64,000 nucleotides of DNA from Negativicoccus succinicivorans (GCF_018372215.1 NZ_JAHAJN010000005.1:46634-110633); one strand, 5' to 3'; counted from the stretch's first letter, positions 32,069-40,950 are shown. Numbers and translations are program-made. Notes: generated by a model from the sequence alone, not told the origin.

Positions 32069-32501
32069 TGCCTACCCCTTCTTTCTGCACGATGGCATTC
32101 AAATACCCTTGCAATATAAGCACTGCGGCCAATTGGTCAACCACGGTACGCCGCTTATCGCGACGCACGTTACCCGCCAAGAGACTCCTTTGCGCGGCGA
32201 CTGTCGTGAGTCGTTCATCCCAAAAAACAATTTCGGTGTCGGGGAGCAGGCGTTGTAAACGCGCCGCAAACTTTTGCGTTTTTTCCGCCCTTTCACCAAG
32301 GGTCCCGTTCATGTTTTTCGGTAAGCCAACCACAATCTTCGCCACGTCATAATGACGCGCCCATTCGGCCATGCGTTCCAGATCGGCGTTGCGGGAAATA
32401 TGCTCCCACGTTTCCACCGCCTGCGCCGTCAGCCCGAGCGGGTCGCTCACGGCAATTCCCGTGCGTTTCGTGCCGACATCGAGCCCTAAAATTCGTTTCA
32501 T
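32034..32501 (-). CDS. ruvX: YqgF/RuvX-family nuclease (putative pre-16S rRNA nuclease)
   Basis: A 155-residue RNase H-fold protein with RILGLDVGTKRTGIAVSDPLG, VVGLPKNMNGTLGERAEK and the metal-binding FWDERLTTVAAQRSL. Family members are linked to 16S rRNA 5' maturation or Holliday junction resolution. It overlaps ireB by 4 bases and DUF1292 by 35. Confidence 0.92.
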   Translation of the reverse strand: MKRILGLDVGTKRTGIAVSDPLGLTAQAVETWEHISRNADLERMAEWARHYDVAKIVVGLPKNMNGTLGERAEKTQKFAARLQRLLPDTEIVFWDERLTTVAAQRSLLAGNVRRDKRRTVVDQLAAVLILQGYLNAIVQKEGVGNGKATGTGTAE

Positions 32502-32758
32502 TGGCGATCGTGGGCTACGTACAACGTAATCAAGTCTTCCAAAATGCGATCGCGTTCAAACCCACGAATCAAATTGCGCGCATTTCGGTGACTGGTAATA
32601 TAAGTCGGATCACCGGACAGCAGGTAGCCCGCCAGCTGTACGACCGGATCGTGACCTTTCTCACGCATCGCCGCAATGACTTCGCGAAGCATCAGAGATA
32701 CTTCCGAATCTCCTTTTTTTATAGGTGCATAAAATTTTGTTTCATCATTCACTGCCAC
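32498..32758 (-). CDS. IreB-family regulatory phosphoprotein
   Basis: An 86-residue protein (UPF0297) beginning TKFYAPIKKGDSEVSLMLREV, with YLLSGDPTYITSHRNARNLIR. In enterococci IreB is a substrate of the PASTA kinase IreK and affects envelope stress resistance; whether this holds here is inference. The threonines near the N-terminus could be phosphorylated. It sits between alaS and ruvX, the conserved order. Confidence 0.92.
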   Translation of the reverse strand: MAVNDETKFYAPIKKGDSEVSLMLREVIAAMREKGHDPVVQLAGYLLSGDPTYITSHRNARNLIRGFERDRILEDLITLYVAHDRQ

Positions 32759-32771
32759 GATAGTCCTCCTC

Positions 32772-35378
32772 TCAAGCCAAGGCTTGCAGCATCACCGCTA
32801 CACCGGCTTCAATCGCTTCGCCAAGCTTAGCCGGATCCTTGCCGCCCGCCTGCGCCATATCCGGACGACCGCCACCGCCGCCGCCGGCTACTTTGGCCGC
32901 CGCCTTGACCGCATTTCCCGCGTGAATACCGCGAGCCACTGCGGTCGCGTCCGCCATGGCGACTAAATTGACTTTTTCACCGATCCGTGCGCCCAATAAA
33001 AGCGCCTGAATATCATCGCGCCCTTTGAGCATATCGCCCAAGGCGCGTAATTCCTGTACATCCGCCACTTCAACGATGCCCTTGGCAATCCGCAGGCCGT
33101 CTTGCGTAACTGCATTTTTCACCAGATCGCCGACCTGATCTTTGGCCTGCGCCTGATGCAATGAAGATAACTCTTGCGCCAACTCTTTCTTTTCCGCCAG
33201 CAGTTTTTCCAGTTTCTCCAACAATTCCTGCGGGCGTGCTTTTAAAAGCTCCGCCGCCTGCGCCAGATCATTCATGTCCTGTTTCGCCAACCGATACGCG
33301 GCATGCCCTGTCACCGCCTCGATGCGACGAATGCCGGAACCGATACCGCTTTCCGAAAGAATCCGGAAGGAACCGATTTCACCGGTGTTGCGGACATGAC
33401 TGCCGCCGCATAATTCGATGCTGACCTCCGGTACTTCGACCACACGAACGATGTTTCCGTATTTTTCGCCGAAGAGTGCGATGGCGCCCAACTCTTTAGC
33501 TTCTTCGATCGGCAATTCGCGAATCTCGGTGGCGATGCCGGCTAAAATGCGCTCATTGACTTCCGCTTCGACCGCTCTCAGTTCGTCGGAGGAAAGCGGT
33601 TCGGGATGGGTAAAATCAAAGCGTAAACGTTCCGGCATTACGACCGAACCCGCCTGCGTGACATGATCGCCCAGTACATGGCGCAGCGCCGCTTGTAAAA
33701 GGTGCGTTGCGGTATGGTTGCGCGCCATATCATGACGACGCTCCGTATCGACGGCTAGCGTCACTTCCGCGCCGCGTTCGATCGTCCCTTCGGTGACATC
33801 ACCCAGGAGATAAATCGTGCCGTCCGGGTTTTTCTTCGTATCGGTAATCTCTACCTTACCCGTAGCGCTTTGCAGTTCGCCGATATCGCCCAGCTGACCG
33901 CCGCCTTCGGCATGAAACGGGTTGGTGGCCAAAATAATGAGCACCGATTCGCCGTCGGAGGCCGCTTCGATTTCGACACCGTCGCGACCGAGCATCAAAA
34001 TCTCACTGACCGTCGCCGTTTCATCTGCCGTCTTACCGGCCCCCGCCAAACGGGTAGTATCCGGTGTCACGACCTTCGCAGACACTTTCGCACGCGCCTG
34101 ACGCGCTCGTTCGCGTTGCGTTTTCATTGCCGTTTTGAAGCCGTCGATATCGATCGTAAGTCCTGCTTCGGCAGCAATTTCTTCGGTCAGTTCCCAAGGA
34201 AAACCGTACGTATCATACAGTTGGAAAACGTCTTCGCCGCCGAGTACCGTTTTCTGCTGCTCTTTTGCGGCGTCTATTTTTTCCTGCAACAGCAAGCTGC
34301 CCTGGTCCAGCGTTTTTTGGAAACGGGCTTCTTCGCTGGCTGCAATCTTTTTAATATAAGCTCTCTTTTCAAAGAGATCCGGCAAGCCCTGTCCCAACAA
34401 ATCAATGACCAAGTCCACCAACTCGGCCATAAACGGTTGGTTAATACCGAGCAATTTGCCCTGCCGTACCGCCCGTCGTAAGATTCGGCGCAATACATAA
34501 CCGCGTCCTTCATTCGACGGCAGTACGCCGTCACCGACCAACGCCGTCACCGCCCGTGAATGATCGGCAATAACTTTAAGCGCAACGTCAGTCGCCGCCG
34601 AGGCGTTGTATTTTGTTCCCGCCAGCGCCGCCGCGCGTTCAATAATCGGAAAAATCAAATCCGTCTCAAAGTTGTTGCGTTTTTTCTGTAAAACGGCTGC
34701 CAGTCGTTCCAGGCCGGCGCCGGTATCGATGTTTTTCTTGGCGAGCGGCTCGTATTGACCGTCCTTTGTACGATTGTACTGCGTGAATACGAGGTTCCAA
34801 ATTTCCAGAAACCGATCACCGTCACTGCCCATTGCATTTTCAGGACCGGTGCCGAACGATTCCCCCTGATCGTAAAAAATTTCGCTGCAGGGACCGCACG
34901 GCCCTTCGCCGATTTCCCAGAAGTTATCTTCCAGTTTATAAATGCGCTCGTCCGGCAAACCTACCGTTTCATGCCAAAGCGCATAGGCTTCCTTATCATC
35001 CGGATGAACTGTCACGTACAGACGCTCGGGATCCAGCTGCAGTTCTTCCGTGAGAAACTGCCAAGCCCATTGAATAGCATCCTGCTTAAAATAATCGCCG
35101 AATGAAAAGTTCCCCAACATTTCAAAAAATGTATGGTGACGCGCGGTTCTGCCGACATTCTCCAAATCGCCCGTACGCATACATTTTTGACAGGTTACCA
35201 CGCGATGGCGCGGCGGTTCTACTTTCCCCGTGAAAAAAGGTTTTAACGGTGCCATACCGGCCCCGATCAAAAGCAAACTCGGATCATCTTTCGGAATCAA
35301 CGGAAAGCTGGACAGATGCAAATGCCCGCGTTCTTCAAAAAAGCGTAAATAACGCTCACGAATTTCATTACCCTTCAT
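32772..35378 (-). CDS. alaS: Alanine-tRNA ligase
   Basis: A class II synthetase of 868 residues. The catalytic domain begins IRERYLRFFEERGHLHLSSFPLIPKDDPSLLL, and the editing domain has HTATHLLQAALRHVL and the CGGSHVRNTGEIGSF metal site. The C-terminal C-Ala domain ends with GGGGGGRPDMAQAGGKDP. No T-box leader is possible because only about 33 bases separate the promoter start from the ATG. The ribosome site is poor (GGGGGG 12 bases away). Confidence 0.97.
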   Translation of the reverse strand: MKGNEIRERYLRFFEERGHLHLSSFPLIPKDDPSLLLIGAGMAPLKPFFTGKVEPPRHRVVTCQKCMRTGDLENVGRTARHHTFFEMLGNFSFGDYFKQDAIQWAWQFLTEELQLDPERLYVTVHPDDKEAYALWHETVGLPDERIYKLEDNFWEIGEGPCGPCSEIFYDQGESFGTGPENAMGSDGDRFLEIWNLVFTQYNRTKDGQYEPLAKKNIDTGAGLERLAAVLQKKRNNFETDLIFPIIERAAALAGTKYNASAATDVALKVIADHSRAVTALVGDGVLPSNEGRGYVLRRILRRAVRQGKLLGINQPFMAELVDLVIDLLGQGLPDLFEKRAYIKKIAASEEARFQKTLDQGSLLLQEKIDAAKEQQKTVLGGEDVFQLYDTYGFPWELTEEIAAEAGLTIDIDGFKTAMKTQRERARQARAKVSAKVVTPDTTRLAGAGKTADETATVSEILMLGRDGVEIEAASDGESVLIILATNPFHAEGGGQLGDIGELQSATGKVEITDTKKNPDGTIYLLGDVTEGTIERGAEVTLAVDTERRHDMARNHTATHLLQAALRHVLGDHVTQAGSVVMPERLRFDFTHPEPLSSDELRAVEAEVNERILAGIATEIRELPIEEAKELGAIALFGEKYGNIVRVVEVPEVSIELCGGSHVRNTGEIGSFRILSESGIGSGIRRIEAVTGHAAYRLAKQDMNDLAQAAELLKARPQELLEKLEKLLAEKKELAQELSSLHQAQAKDQVGDLVKNAVTQDGLRIAKGIVEVADVQELRALGDMLKGRDDIQALLLGARIGEKVNLVAMADATAVARGIHAGNAVKAAAKVAGGGGGGRPDMAQAGGKDPAKLGEAIEAGVAVMLQALA

Positions 35379-35417
35379 GCTTTATATGTTCCCCCCAGCA
35401 CTGTTCGATGTGTGCTT

Positions 35418-35426
35418 ATTATACCA
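35418..35426 (-). promoter_or_regulatory. Extended -10 promoter of alaS-ireB-ruvX-DUF1292
   Basis: TGGTATAAT on the minus strand, 40 bases before the alaS ATG; no clear -35 box. Confidence 0.65.
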
Positions 35427-35457
35427 TGCGCCCCCGCTACGAACAATGCAGCGTAAG

Positions 35458-36243
35458 TTACTTGCCGCCATAAACCTCGGGCCGGCGATCGGCAAAAACG
35501 CTCATTCGGGCGCGTGTTTTCTCGACTACGTCGCTGTCATATTCGCCATACAAAATGGCTTCGTTTTGATCGCCTTTTACTACGTTTTCCCCCATCGGAT
35601 CAATCAGGGCGGAGCGCCCGGCGAAAATATTGTTTTTGAAAGTGCCGACCGCATTCACCGCGCACACATACATCTGATTTTCGATGGCGCGCGCCTGAAT
35701 CAGATTTTCCCACGCGACCAGCCGCGAAGTCGGCCATTCCGCCGGCACAAAGACGAGCGTAACACCGTCCAGAGCCAATTTGCGATACAGTTCCGGAAAA
35801 CGCAAATCATAGCAGATGGATAAACCGCAATGAATGTCCGCGAGCTTCGCCGAAACGATTTGATCTCCTGCTGCAAAGTTATCCGGTTCGGAAAGCAAGC
35901 TGAAAAGATGGGTCTTGTCGTACTGCGCCACCGCGCCGTCCGGCCCGAAACAATGCGTGCGATTGTATACTTTTTCATTTTCTTTCGCCGGCAAGCTGCC
36001 CGTTACAATCCACTTTTTCTGCTCACGGGCAAACGCCTCCAGCCTTTGCAGCAGTTCATCGCCTTCGTGCGTTACCTGCTGACTTAAACGGCTCAAATTG
36101 TAACCCGTTGTCCACATTTCCGGTAACACGATAATATCGGCCTTAGAAGCCGCTTCTTTAATGTGAGCAAATGCATTCGTTATGTTGGTTGCTTTATCTC
36201 CCGCTTCGACATGCAGCTGAATTAATGCCAGCGTACGCTTCAT
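35458..36243 (-). CDS. Carbon-nitrogen hydrolase (nitrilase/omega-amidase-like)
   Basis: A 261-residue nitrilase-superfamily amidohydrolase. The catalytic triad is visible as Glu in IVLPEMWTTGYN, Lys near DKTHLFS and Cys in CGLSICYDLRFPELYR, followed by EWPTSRLVAWENLIQARAIENQ. It resembles omega-amidases that clear alpha-ketoglutaramate, but the substrate is not certain. It is transcribed alone from a TATAAT promoter just upstream. Confidence 0.9.
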   Translation of the reverse strand: MKRTLALIQLHVEAGDKATNITNAFAHIKEAASKADIIVLPEMWTTGYNLSRLSQQVTHEGDELLQRLEAFAREQKKWIVTGSLPAKENEKVYNRTHCFGPDGAVAQYDKTHLFSLLSEPDNFAAGDQIVSAKLADIHCGLSICYDLRFPELYRKLALDGVTLVFVPAEWPTSRLVAWENLIQARAIENQMYVCAVNAVGTFKNNIFAGRSALIDPMGENVVKGDQNEAILYGEYDSDVVEKTRARMSVFADRRPEVYGGK

Positions 36244-36266
36244 GCGATCACCCCGTTCATAGTTTT

Positions 36267-36272
36267 ATTATA
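36267..36272 (-). promoter_or_regulatory. -10 element of the nitrilase-family gene
   Basis: TATAAT on the minus strand, 24 bases before the ATG, preceded by CGG rather than the TGn extension. Confidence 0.45.
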
Positions 36273-36294
36273 CCGTATTCGCGCGACGTTTCGT

Positions 36295-37113
36295 TTACGC
36301 ACCGTTTCGGGGATGTAAAAACGGTGCCAAAACGGCTGTCAATGTGTACAACGCCAGACCGGTTAAGACAATGGTTCCGCCGGGCGCAAGATCCCATGCG
36401 TACGCGCCCCACAGGCCGCACAAGACCATAGAAAGTGAGTAACCGACCGCAATGGCAGCGGTCTTTTTGAAACCTCGCCGCCATAAATGAGCCGCCGCGA
36501 CCGGTACAATCATGAGCGCGCTTACAAGTAAAATACCTACGATCGACATGCCGATCACTACGACCGCCGCGACCAGCAAGGCGAAAAACATATTCATGCG
36601 TTCTAAACGAATCCCGCGCGTACGTGCAATATCCGGTTGAAAGCTGGCCAACAACAACGGCGTATGAAACTTTCCGAGCAACAGAATGACAATCAATGCA
36701 ATGATCGCAATCGCTCCAATATTCGCCCAATTGACGGTTAAAATGCTGCCGAAAAGAAAACTCATCAGACTTGTATTCGGAATCCGTGCAAGCGAACTGC
36801 ACACGACCGCCAACGCCAAACCGCCGTAGAAAAACAACGCCAACCCCATATCGCCGTATTGCAGATGCTTGCGTCGCACGATTTCAATACCGCCTGCGGC
36901 GGCGAGCGTCAAAATGACCGCGCCGATCGCGGGATTAATGCCGAGCAACGCGCTTCCCGTCACACCGGCAAAGGCGATATGCCCCAAACCGTCTCCCAAA
37001 AGCGACTGCCGCCGGATCACGACAAACATCCCGACTAAAGGACAAAGTAACGCGACAATGAGGCCGGCCAAAAACGCGCGCTGCATAAATTCATAGCTGA
37101 GCATTCCCATCAT
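36295..37113 (-). CDS. Metal ABC transporter permease (ZnuB/ABC-3 family)
   Basis: A 272-residue integral membrane protein with 7-8 hydrophobic segments. Typical family stretches are ALLCPLVGMFVVIRRQSLLGDGLGHIAFAG near the N-terminus and LLVSALMIVPVAAAHLW towards the end. Family members import zinc or manganese. It overlaps the ATPase gene by 4 bases. No substrate-binding lipoprotein is encoded beside it, so the metal is unknown. Confidence 0.9.
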   Translation of the reverse strand: MMGMLSYEFMQRAFLAGLIVALLCPLVGMFVVIRRQSLLGDGLGHIAFAGVTGSALLGINPAIGAVILTLAAAGGIEIVRRKHLQYGDMGLALFFYGGLALAVVCSSLARIPNTSLMSFLFGSILTVNWANIGAIAIIALIVILLLGKFHTPLLLASFQPDIARTRGIRLERMNMFFALLVAAVVVIGMSIVGILLVSALMIVPVAAAHLWRRGFKKTAAIAVGYSLSMVLCGLWGAYAWDLAPGGTIVLTGLALYTLTAVLAPFLHPRNGA

Positions 37114-37826
37114 CCGACCACCTCCGCCATATGCAATCCGGTCGCATGGCTGGTGACAAACTGATGCGGCGGACCGTCATAACAAAGCGTACGGTCGATG
37201 CAAAGCACCCGATCGGCATGCGGCAACGCGCGCGCGATATCATGCGTCACCATGATGATCGTTGTCTGCTGCTCCGCCTGAATGTTGCTGAGCAAATCCA
37301 GCAGCATATTGCCCGCCGTATAGTCGATCCCGCTGGTTGGCTCATCCAAAAGCAGCAGAGCCGGCCGCGCAGCGATCGCCTGCGCCAACATGACACGTTG
37401 TTGCTGCCCTCCCGACAGATCACCGATGCGCTTATGTGCCCATTCCGCCATTCCCACTTTCGCAAGCAATGCTTGACGCCGTTCGATCTGTTCGGCATGT
37501 GAAATCTCCGTTCCCCAGAAGCCGAGATCGACTACTTCGCTCACCGTCGCGGGAAATGATGCTGTATTTTGATTATAATGCTGAGGCACGAAACCGATAC
37601 CGCCGGCGCGTTGCCAAGCTTGCGGCGATTGGCCGGCAATCGTAATCGTTCCCTCGGCCGGCGTCAGGAGTCCCGCCAACAACCGCAGCAGCGTTGTTTT
37701 CCCGGCGCCGTTCGGACCGACGATTAAAGTAAATCCGCCGTGCGCCAGCGTAAAGTTAATGGCGTTAAATACCGGCTCTTTGTCGTACCAAAATGCCAGG
37801 TTTTGCGCTGTAATCCATTCGTTCAT
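37110..37826 (-). CDS. Metal ABC transporter ATP-binding protein (ZnuC-like)
   Basis: A 238-residue ATPase with Walker A VGPNGAGKTTLLRLL, signature DLSGGQQQRVMLAQAIAARPALLLLDEPTSGID and the H-loop VTHDIARALPHADRV. The first gene of a two-gene transport unit with the ZnuB-like permease. Only 53 bases separate it from the nlpC stop and they contain that gene's terminator, so its promoter is either weak or read-through is used. Confidence 0.92.
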   Translation of the reverse strand: MNEWITAQNLAFWYDKEPVFNAINFTLAHGGFTLIVGPNGAGKTTLLRLLAGLLTPAEGTITIAGQSPQAWQRAGGIGFVPQHYNQNTASFPATVSEVVDLGFWGTEISHAEQIERRQALLAKVGMAEWAHKRIGDLSGGQQQRVMLAQAIAARPALLLLDEPTSGIDYTAGNMLLDLLSNIQAEQQTTIIMVTHDIARALPHADRVLCIDRTLCYDGPPHQFVTSHATGLHMAEVVG

Positions 37827-37856
37827 TATCTGATCGATCCTTCAAATGTTTATTTC

Positions 37857-37881
37857 ATAAAAAAAGAGGCTTGCGCCTCTT
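37857..37881 (-). terminator. Terminator after the NlpC/P60 gene
   Basis: Stem AAGAGGC / GCCTCTT with loop TTGC, then a T-run on the minus strand. Confidence 0.75.
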
Positions 37882-38539
37882 AGATTAACCGTTTTGCTCC
37901 CACATAACAATCGCTCCAGTAGCCCTCCGACAAGCTGTCGATGACTACGCCGCGACTCGATGTGGAACTGATAAAGCGATCGCCTCCCAGGTAAATACCC
38001 GAGTGCGATACACCGTCCGTATATGTTGAGAAAAAGACCAGGTCACCCGGCTGCATTTGACTGCGACTCACGCTACGCCCCATGTGGTATTGTTCATCGG
38101 CCGACCGCGGCAATACCAGTCCGGCCGCTTTGGCAGCAAACTGAACGAATCCCGAGCAATCAAAACCACTGGGAGTAGAACCTCCAAAAAGATACGGCAC
38201 ACCGATACATTCCTGCGCTACGGAGATCAGTCGCCGCACCAACATCGTCGAAAAATCGCCGCGGCTGGTAGGTATATCACGACTCAACAACGCGCGGTAG
38301 GTAGCCGGGCCGACCAAACCGTCCGCTTCCAAACCATGCGCCGCCTGAAATTCCCGAATCGCATCTTCCGTTGCCGGACCGTATACGCCGTCCGCGTCCA
38401 AATGATACCCTAGCGTTCCCAAACGATGTTGAATCGTCGAGATATCTTCGCCGATATCTCCCGGGTGATAGGTAGCCCCCACCGCCATCGGTACTACCAA
38501 AAACATCGCCATACAAACCCAGTGTCGTATTCTCGTCAT
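37880..38539 (-). CDS. Exported NlpC/P60 peptidoglycan hydrolase with peptidoglycan-binding domain
   Basis: A 219-residue secreted cell-wall endopeptidase. The signal peptide is MTRIRHWVCMAMFLVVPMAVGA. A PG_binding_1 domain (about 25-85) contains IQHRLGTLGYHLDADGVYGPATEDAIREF, and the C-terminal NlpC/P60 domain has the catalytic Cys in GFDCSGFVQ and His in GVSHSGIYLG. The apparent ORF extends upstream through a riboswitch, so the ATG at 38539 with AAGGGGG is the start. Control by the c-di-AMP riboswitch upstream is expected. Confidence 0.93.
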   Translation of the reverse strand: MTRIRHWVCMAMFLVVPMAVGATYHPGDIGEDISTIQHRLGTLGYHLDADGVYGPATEDAIREFQAAHGLEADGLVGPATYRALLSRDIPTSRGDFSTMLVRRLISVAQECIGVPYLFGGSTPSGFDCSGFVQFAAKAAGLVLPRSADEQYHMGRSVSRSQMQPGDLVFFSTYTDGVSHSGIYLGGDRFISSTSSRGVVIDSLSEGYWSDCYVGAKRLI

Positions 38540-38549
38540 CATGCCCCCT

Positions 38550-38656
38550 TCCGCCTGCGAGGTTAGCTGCCGGGTTCGGCCAAGAGCTGACCGTCTTTTG
38601 CAAGATACACCCCGAAAACATTTGGTTCCCCCGCGCGCATATGCGCTTCGGCACAC
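38550..38656 (-). promoter_or_regulatory. c-di-AMP riboswitch (ydaO/yuaA type)
   Basis: On the minus strand, GTGCCGAAGC and the GCATATGC hairpin lead to GCGGGGGAACCAAATG, CGGGGTGTATC and finally GAACCCGGCAGCTAACCTCG. GCC near the 5' end can pair with GGC at the 3' end as P1. This order and these strings are those of the ydaO class, which senses c-di-AMP and often controls wall hydrolases. It ends about 7 bases before the ribosome site of the NlpC/P60 gene, with no terminator hairpin visible, so translational control is plausible. Confidence 0.8.
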
Positions 38657-38671
38657 CCTTGTGTCTTGTCG

Positions 38672-39619
38672 TTAATGTCTCGTTTTCTGATTCACCGTAC
38701 CGCGCAACCAATACAGAGGTCGATCCTTTACCTCCGCAAAAATGCGCCCGATATACTCACCGATAATTCCCAAAAAGATCAACTGCAAGCCGCCGAAAAG
38801 TAACATCATCACAGCAAGCGTGGCCCAACCGGGAACCGCTTCCAGGAAATAATACTTAATCAACAGCACATAGATGATCAAAAGCAAGCTGCCGATGCCT
38901 GACAACACTCCCACATAAAGAGCCATGCGCAGCGGCAACGTCGAATATGAAGTAATTCCGTCCAAGGCAAACCGCACCATCTTGCGCAACGAAAATTTAC
39001 TTTCGCCGGCATAGCGCGCTGGTGCACGGAATGTAATTTGCGTTTGCCGATAACCGATATCGCTCACCAGGCCGCGAATAAATCGCGCCTTTTCGCGAAA
39101 CAGCAACAAACTGTCCGCCACTTTGCGATCAATCAGGCGAAAATCGGAACCGCCTTCGGTAATCTGCACTTGGGAAATAGAATTAATAAAACGATAATAG
39201 AGTTTCGATGTCCATTTTTTGAACGCACCGACATTGGCGGTCGAAAGCCGTACCGTCTGTACCACTTCATAACCGTCATACCATTTATCCAGCAGGTCCG
39301 GTATCATCGTCGGCGGATGCTGCATGTCTCCATCCATGGTAACCACCGCATCGCCGCGGGCATGATCCAAGCCGCAGGTAAGTGCGGTTTGATGTCCGAA
39401 ATTGCGTGCCAAAATAAAAGCTGTCACGCGAGCATCCCGTTCCGCAAGCTCCGTTAAAATCAACGGTGTGCGATCACTTGAGCCGTCATCGATAAATAAA
39501 AACTCAAATGATTCATCACGATGCGCAACCACTTCGCATAACGCATCGTAAAAGTGCAATATATTGTCCTCTTCATTGAAAAAAGGAACAACGATTGAAA
39601 TCAGCATTTCTACCACCAA
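38672..39619 (-). CDS. Family 2 glycosyltransferase with two C-terminal membrane segments (GtrB/DPM-like)
   Basis: A 315-residue polyprenyl-phosphate sugar transferase type protein. The GT2 domain begins ISIVVPFFNEEDNILHFYDAL and has DDGSSDRTP, TMDGDMQHPP (DxD region) and the DFRLIDRKVADSL block. Two membrane helices lie at about 225-255 and 260-295. It probably loads a sugar on undecaprenyl phosphate for envelope modification. TTG at 39619 with AAGGAG 6-7 bases upstream is the best start; ATG 39607 is the alternative. Confidence 0.9.
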   Translation of the reverse strand: MVVEMLISIVVPFFNEEDNILHFYDALCEVVAHRDESFEFLFIDDGSSDRTPLILTELAERDARVTAFILARNFGHQTALTCGLDHARGDAVVTMDGDMQHPPTMIPDLLDKWYDGYEVVQTVRLSTANVGAFKKWTSKLYYRFINSISQVQITEGGSDFRLIDRKVADSLLLFREKARFIRGLVSDIGYRQTQITFRAPARYAGESKFSLRKMVRFALDGITSYSTLPLRMALYVGVLSGIGSLLLIIYVLLIKYYFLEAVPGWATLAVMMLLFGGLQLIFLGIIGEYIGRIFAEVKDRPLYWLRGTVNQKTRH

Positions 39620-39635
39620 ACACTACTCCTTCTTT

Positions 39636-39644
39636 ATTTTACCA
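39636..39644 (-). promoter_or_regulatory. Extended -10 promoter of the glycosyltransferase gene
   Basis: TGGTAAAAT on the minus strand, 17 bases before the TTG start. It separates the gene from the decayed hem region. Confidence 0.5.
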
Positions 39645-39715
39645 TACGCGAGAGGACCGCGCCACTGCGACAACTGCAACTGCAGACAGCTTCTTATTGA
39701 GCGCCGAACCACTCC

Positions 39716-40591
39716 CTATTTACGCCCTTTGTGCTCCCGAAAAACCGCTGCTTTTTGGAACGCTTTGCGCGCTGCAGCAAGCGTTTGGCGAATATCTTCA
39801 TCCGTATGCGCAAGCGACATAAAGCCGCATTCGAATTGACTCGGCGCTAAATACACACCGGCCTCCAGCATCGCGATGAAATAAACATTAAATTCATCCA
39901 AGTGCGAAGTCGCTACCGTATCGTAATCCGTGACTTCATGTTCACTGAAAAACACGGTGAACATCGAACCGATCCGATGCACTATGATCGATACTCCCGC
40001 TTCTTGCGCCGCCGCTTCCAAGCCTTGGCACAACGTTTCCGTTTTTGCAGCCAATTCTGTAAAACGGTCCGCGGACAATTTATTCATTGTCGCCAATCCT
40101 GCCGTTACCACGAGCGGATTGCCCGAAAGCGTCCCCGCCTGATACACCGGTCCTTGCGGCGCCAAATTTTCCATCACTTCGCGTTTACCGCCGAACGCAC
40201 CGACAGGTAAACCGCCGCCGATTACTTTACCGAGGCAAATTAAGTCCGGTGTGATGTCAAAATATTCACAGGCACCACCGGCCGCCGCGCGAAAACCGCT
40301 CATGACTTCATCGACAATCAAAAGCGCGCCGGCTTTCTGCGTCAATTCGTGCAAGAGCGGCAAATAGCCCGGCTGCGGCAATACGCAACCTATGTTACCC
40401 GCGACGCCTTCCACAATCACGGCGGCAATTTCATCGCCATATTGGGCAAAAAGTTCTTTGACCGCGTCCGGATTATTATGCGGAATCGTCAGAGTATCTG
40501 CTGCAATTTCCGAAGGAATCCCTGGGCTGTCGGGAACGCCCATCGTCGCCGCGCCCGATCCCGCCTTGACCAGGAGTCCGTCGCTGTGACC
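39716..40591 (-). pseudogene. hemL: hemL remnant, 5' end deleted and fused to hemB
   Basis: Glutamate-1-semialdehyde aminomutase made 5-aminolevulinate. The surviving frame reads GHSDGLLVKAGSGAATMGVPDSPG to the natural C-terminus, keeping the PLP-lysine region LICLGKVIGGGLPVGAFGG. About the first 130-150 residues of a ~430-residue enzyme are missing. The frame runs into the hemB fragment and meets a TGA at 40601-40603, so no normal start exists, though an internal ATG at 40543 leaves a 275-codon ORF. Non-functional by inference. Confidence 0.88.
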
Positions 40592-40950
40592 ATCGCGTAT
40601 TCACCGCTGACGTTATACACGCAGATCGGCAAATGGGTAATTTCACGCGCCGCACGTACGACGTCAAGATACGCCAGTGCCGGTTTCACGATGATCGCGT
40701 CGGTGCCTTTCAACAAGTCCAGTTCGATTTCTTTCAAGGCTTCACGCGCATTCGCCGGATCCATTTGATAGGTTTTGAGATCTCCGAACTGCGGCGCCGA
40801 ATGTACAGCATCACGGAACGGACCATAGTAAGCGGCCGCATATTTCGCCGCGTAACTCATAATCGCCACATCGCTGTAACCCGCTTCATCCAACGCTTCG
40901 CGCAGCACCGCAATGCGACCGTCCATCATATCGCTCGGCGCAACCATATG
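40587..40950 (-). pseudogene. hemB: hemB internal fragment, both ends deleted
   Basis: Porphobilinogen synthase. The remnant covers GAHMVAPSDMMDGRIAVLREALDEAGY through KPALAYLDVVRAAREITHLPICVYNVSGEYAMV, roughly residues 165-275 of a ~325-residue enzyme. Both Schiff-base lysine regions (SYAAKYAAAYYGPFR and IVKPALAYLD) remain, but the N-terminal half with the metal-binding cysteines and the C-terminal active-site lid are gone. The left end joins hemL and the right end joins hemA, in different frames. It cannot make an active enzyme. Confidence 0.9.

Noticed and set aside
35379..35457. T-box leader for alaS, and likewise for hisS or aspS
   Set aside because: The alaS promoter leaves only about 33 bases of leader; hisS and aspS follow upstream genes with overlaps or a 4-base gap. 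No T-box bulge sequence is seen.
38540..38656. N-terminal extension of the NlpC/P60 protein
   Set aside because: The open frame passes through a riboswitch, and the good ribosome site and signal peptide start at 38539.
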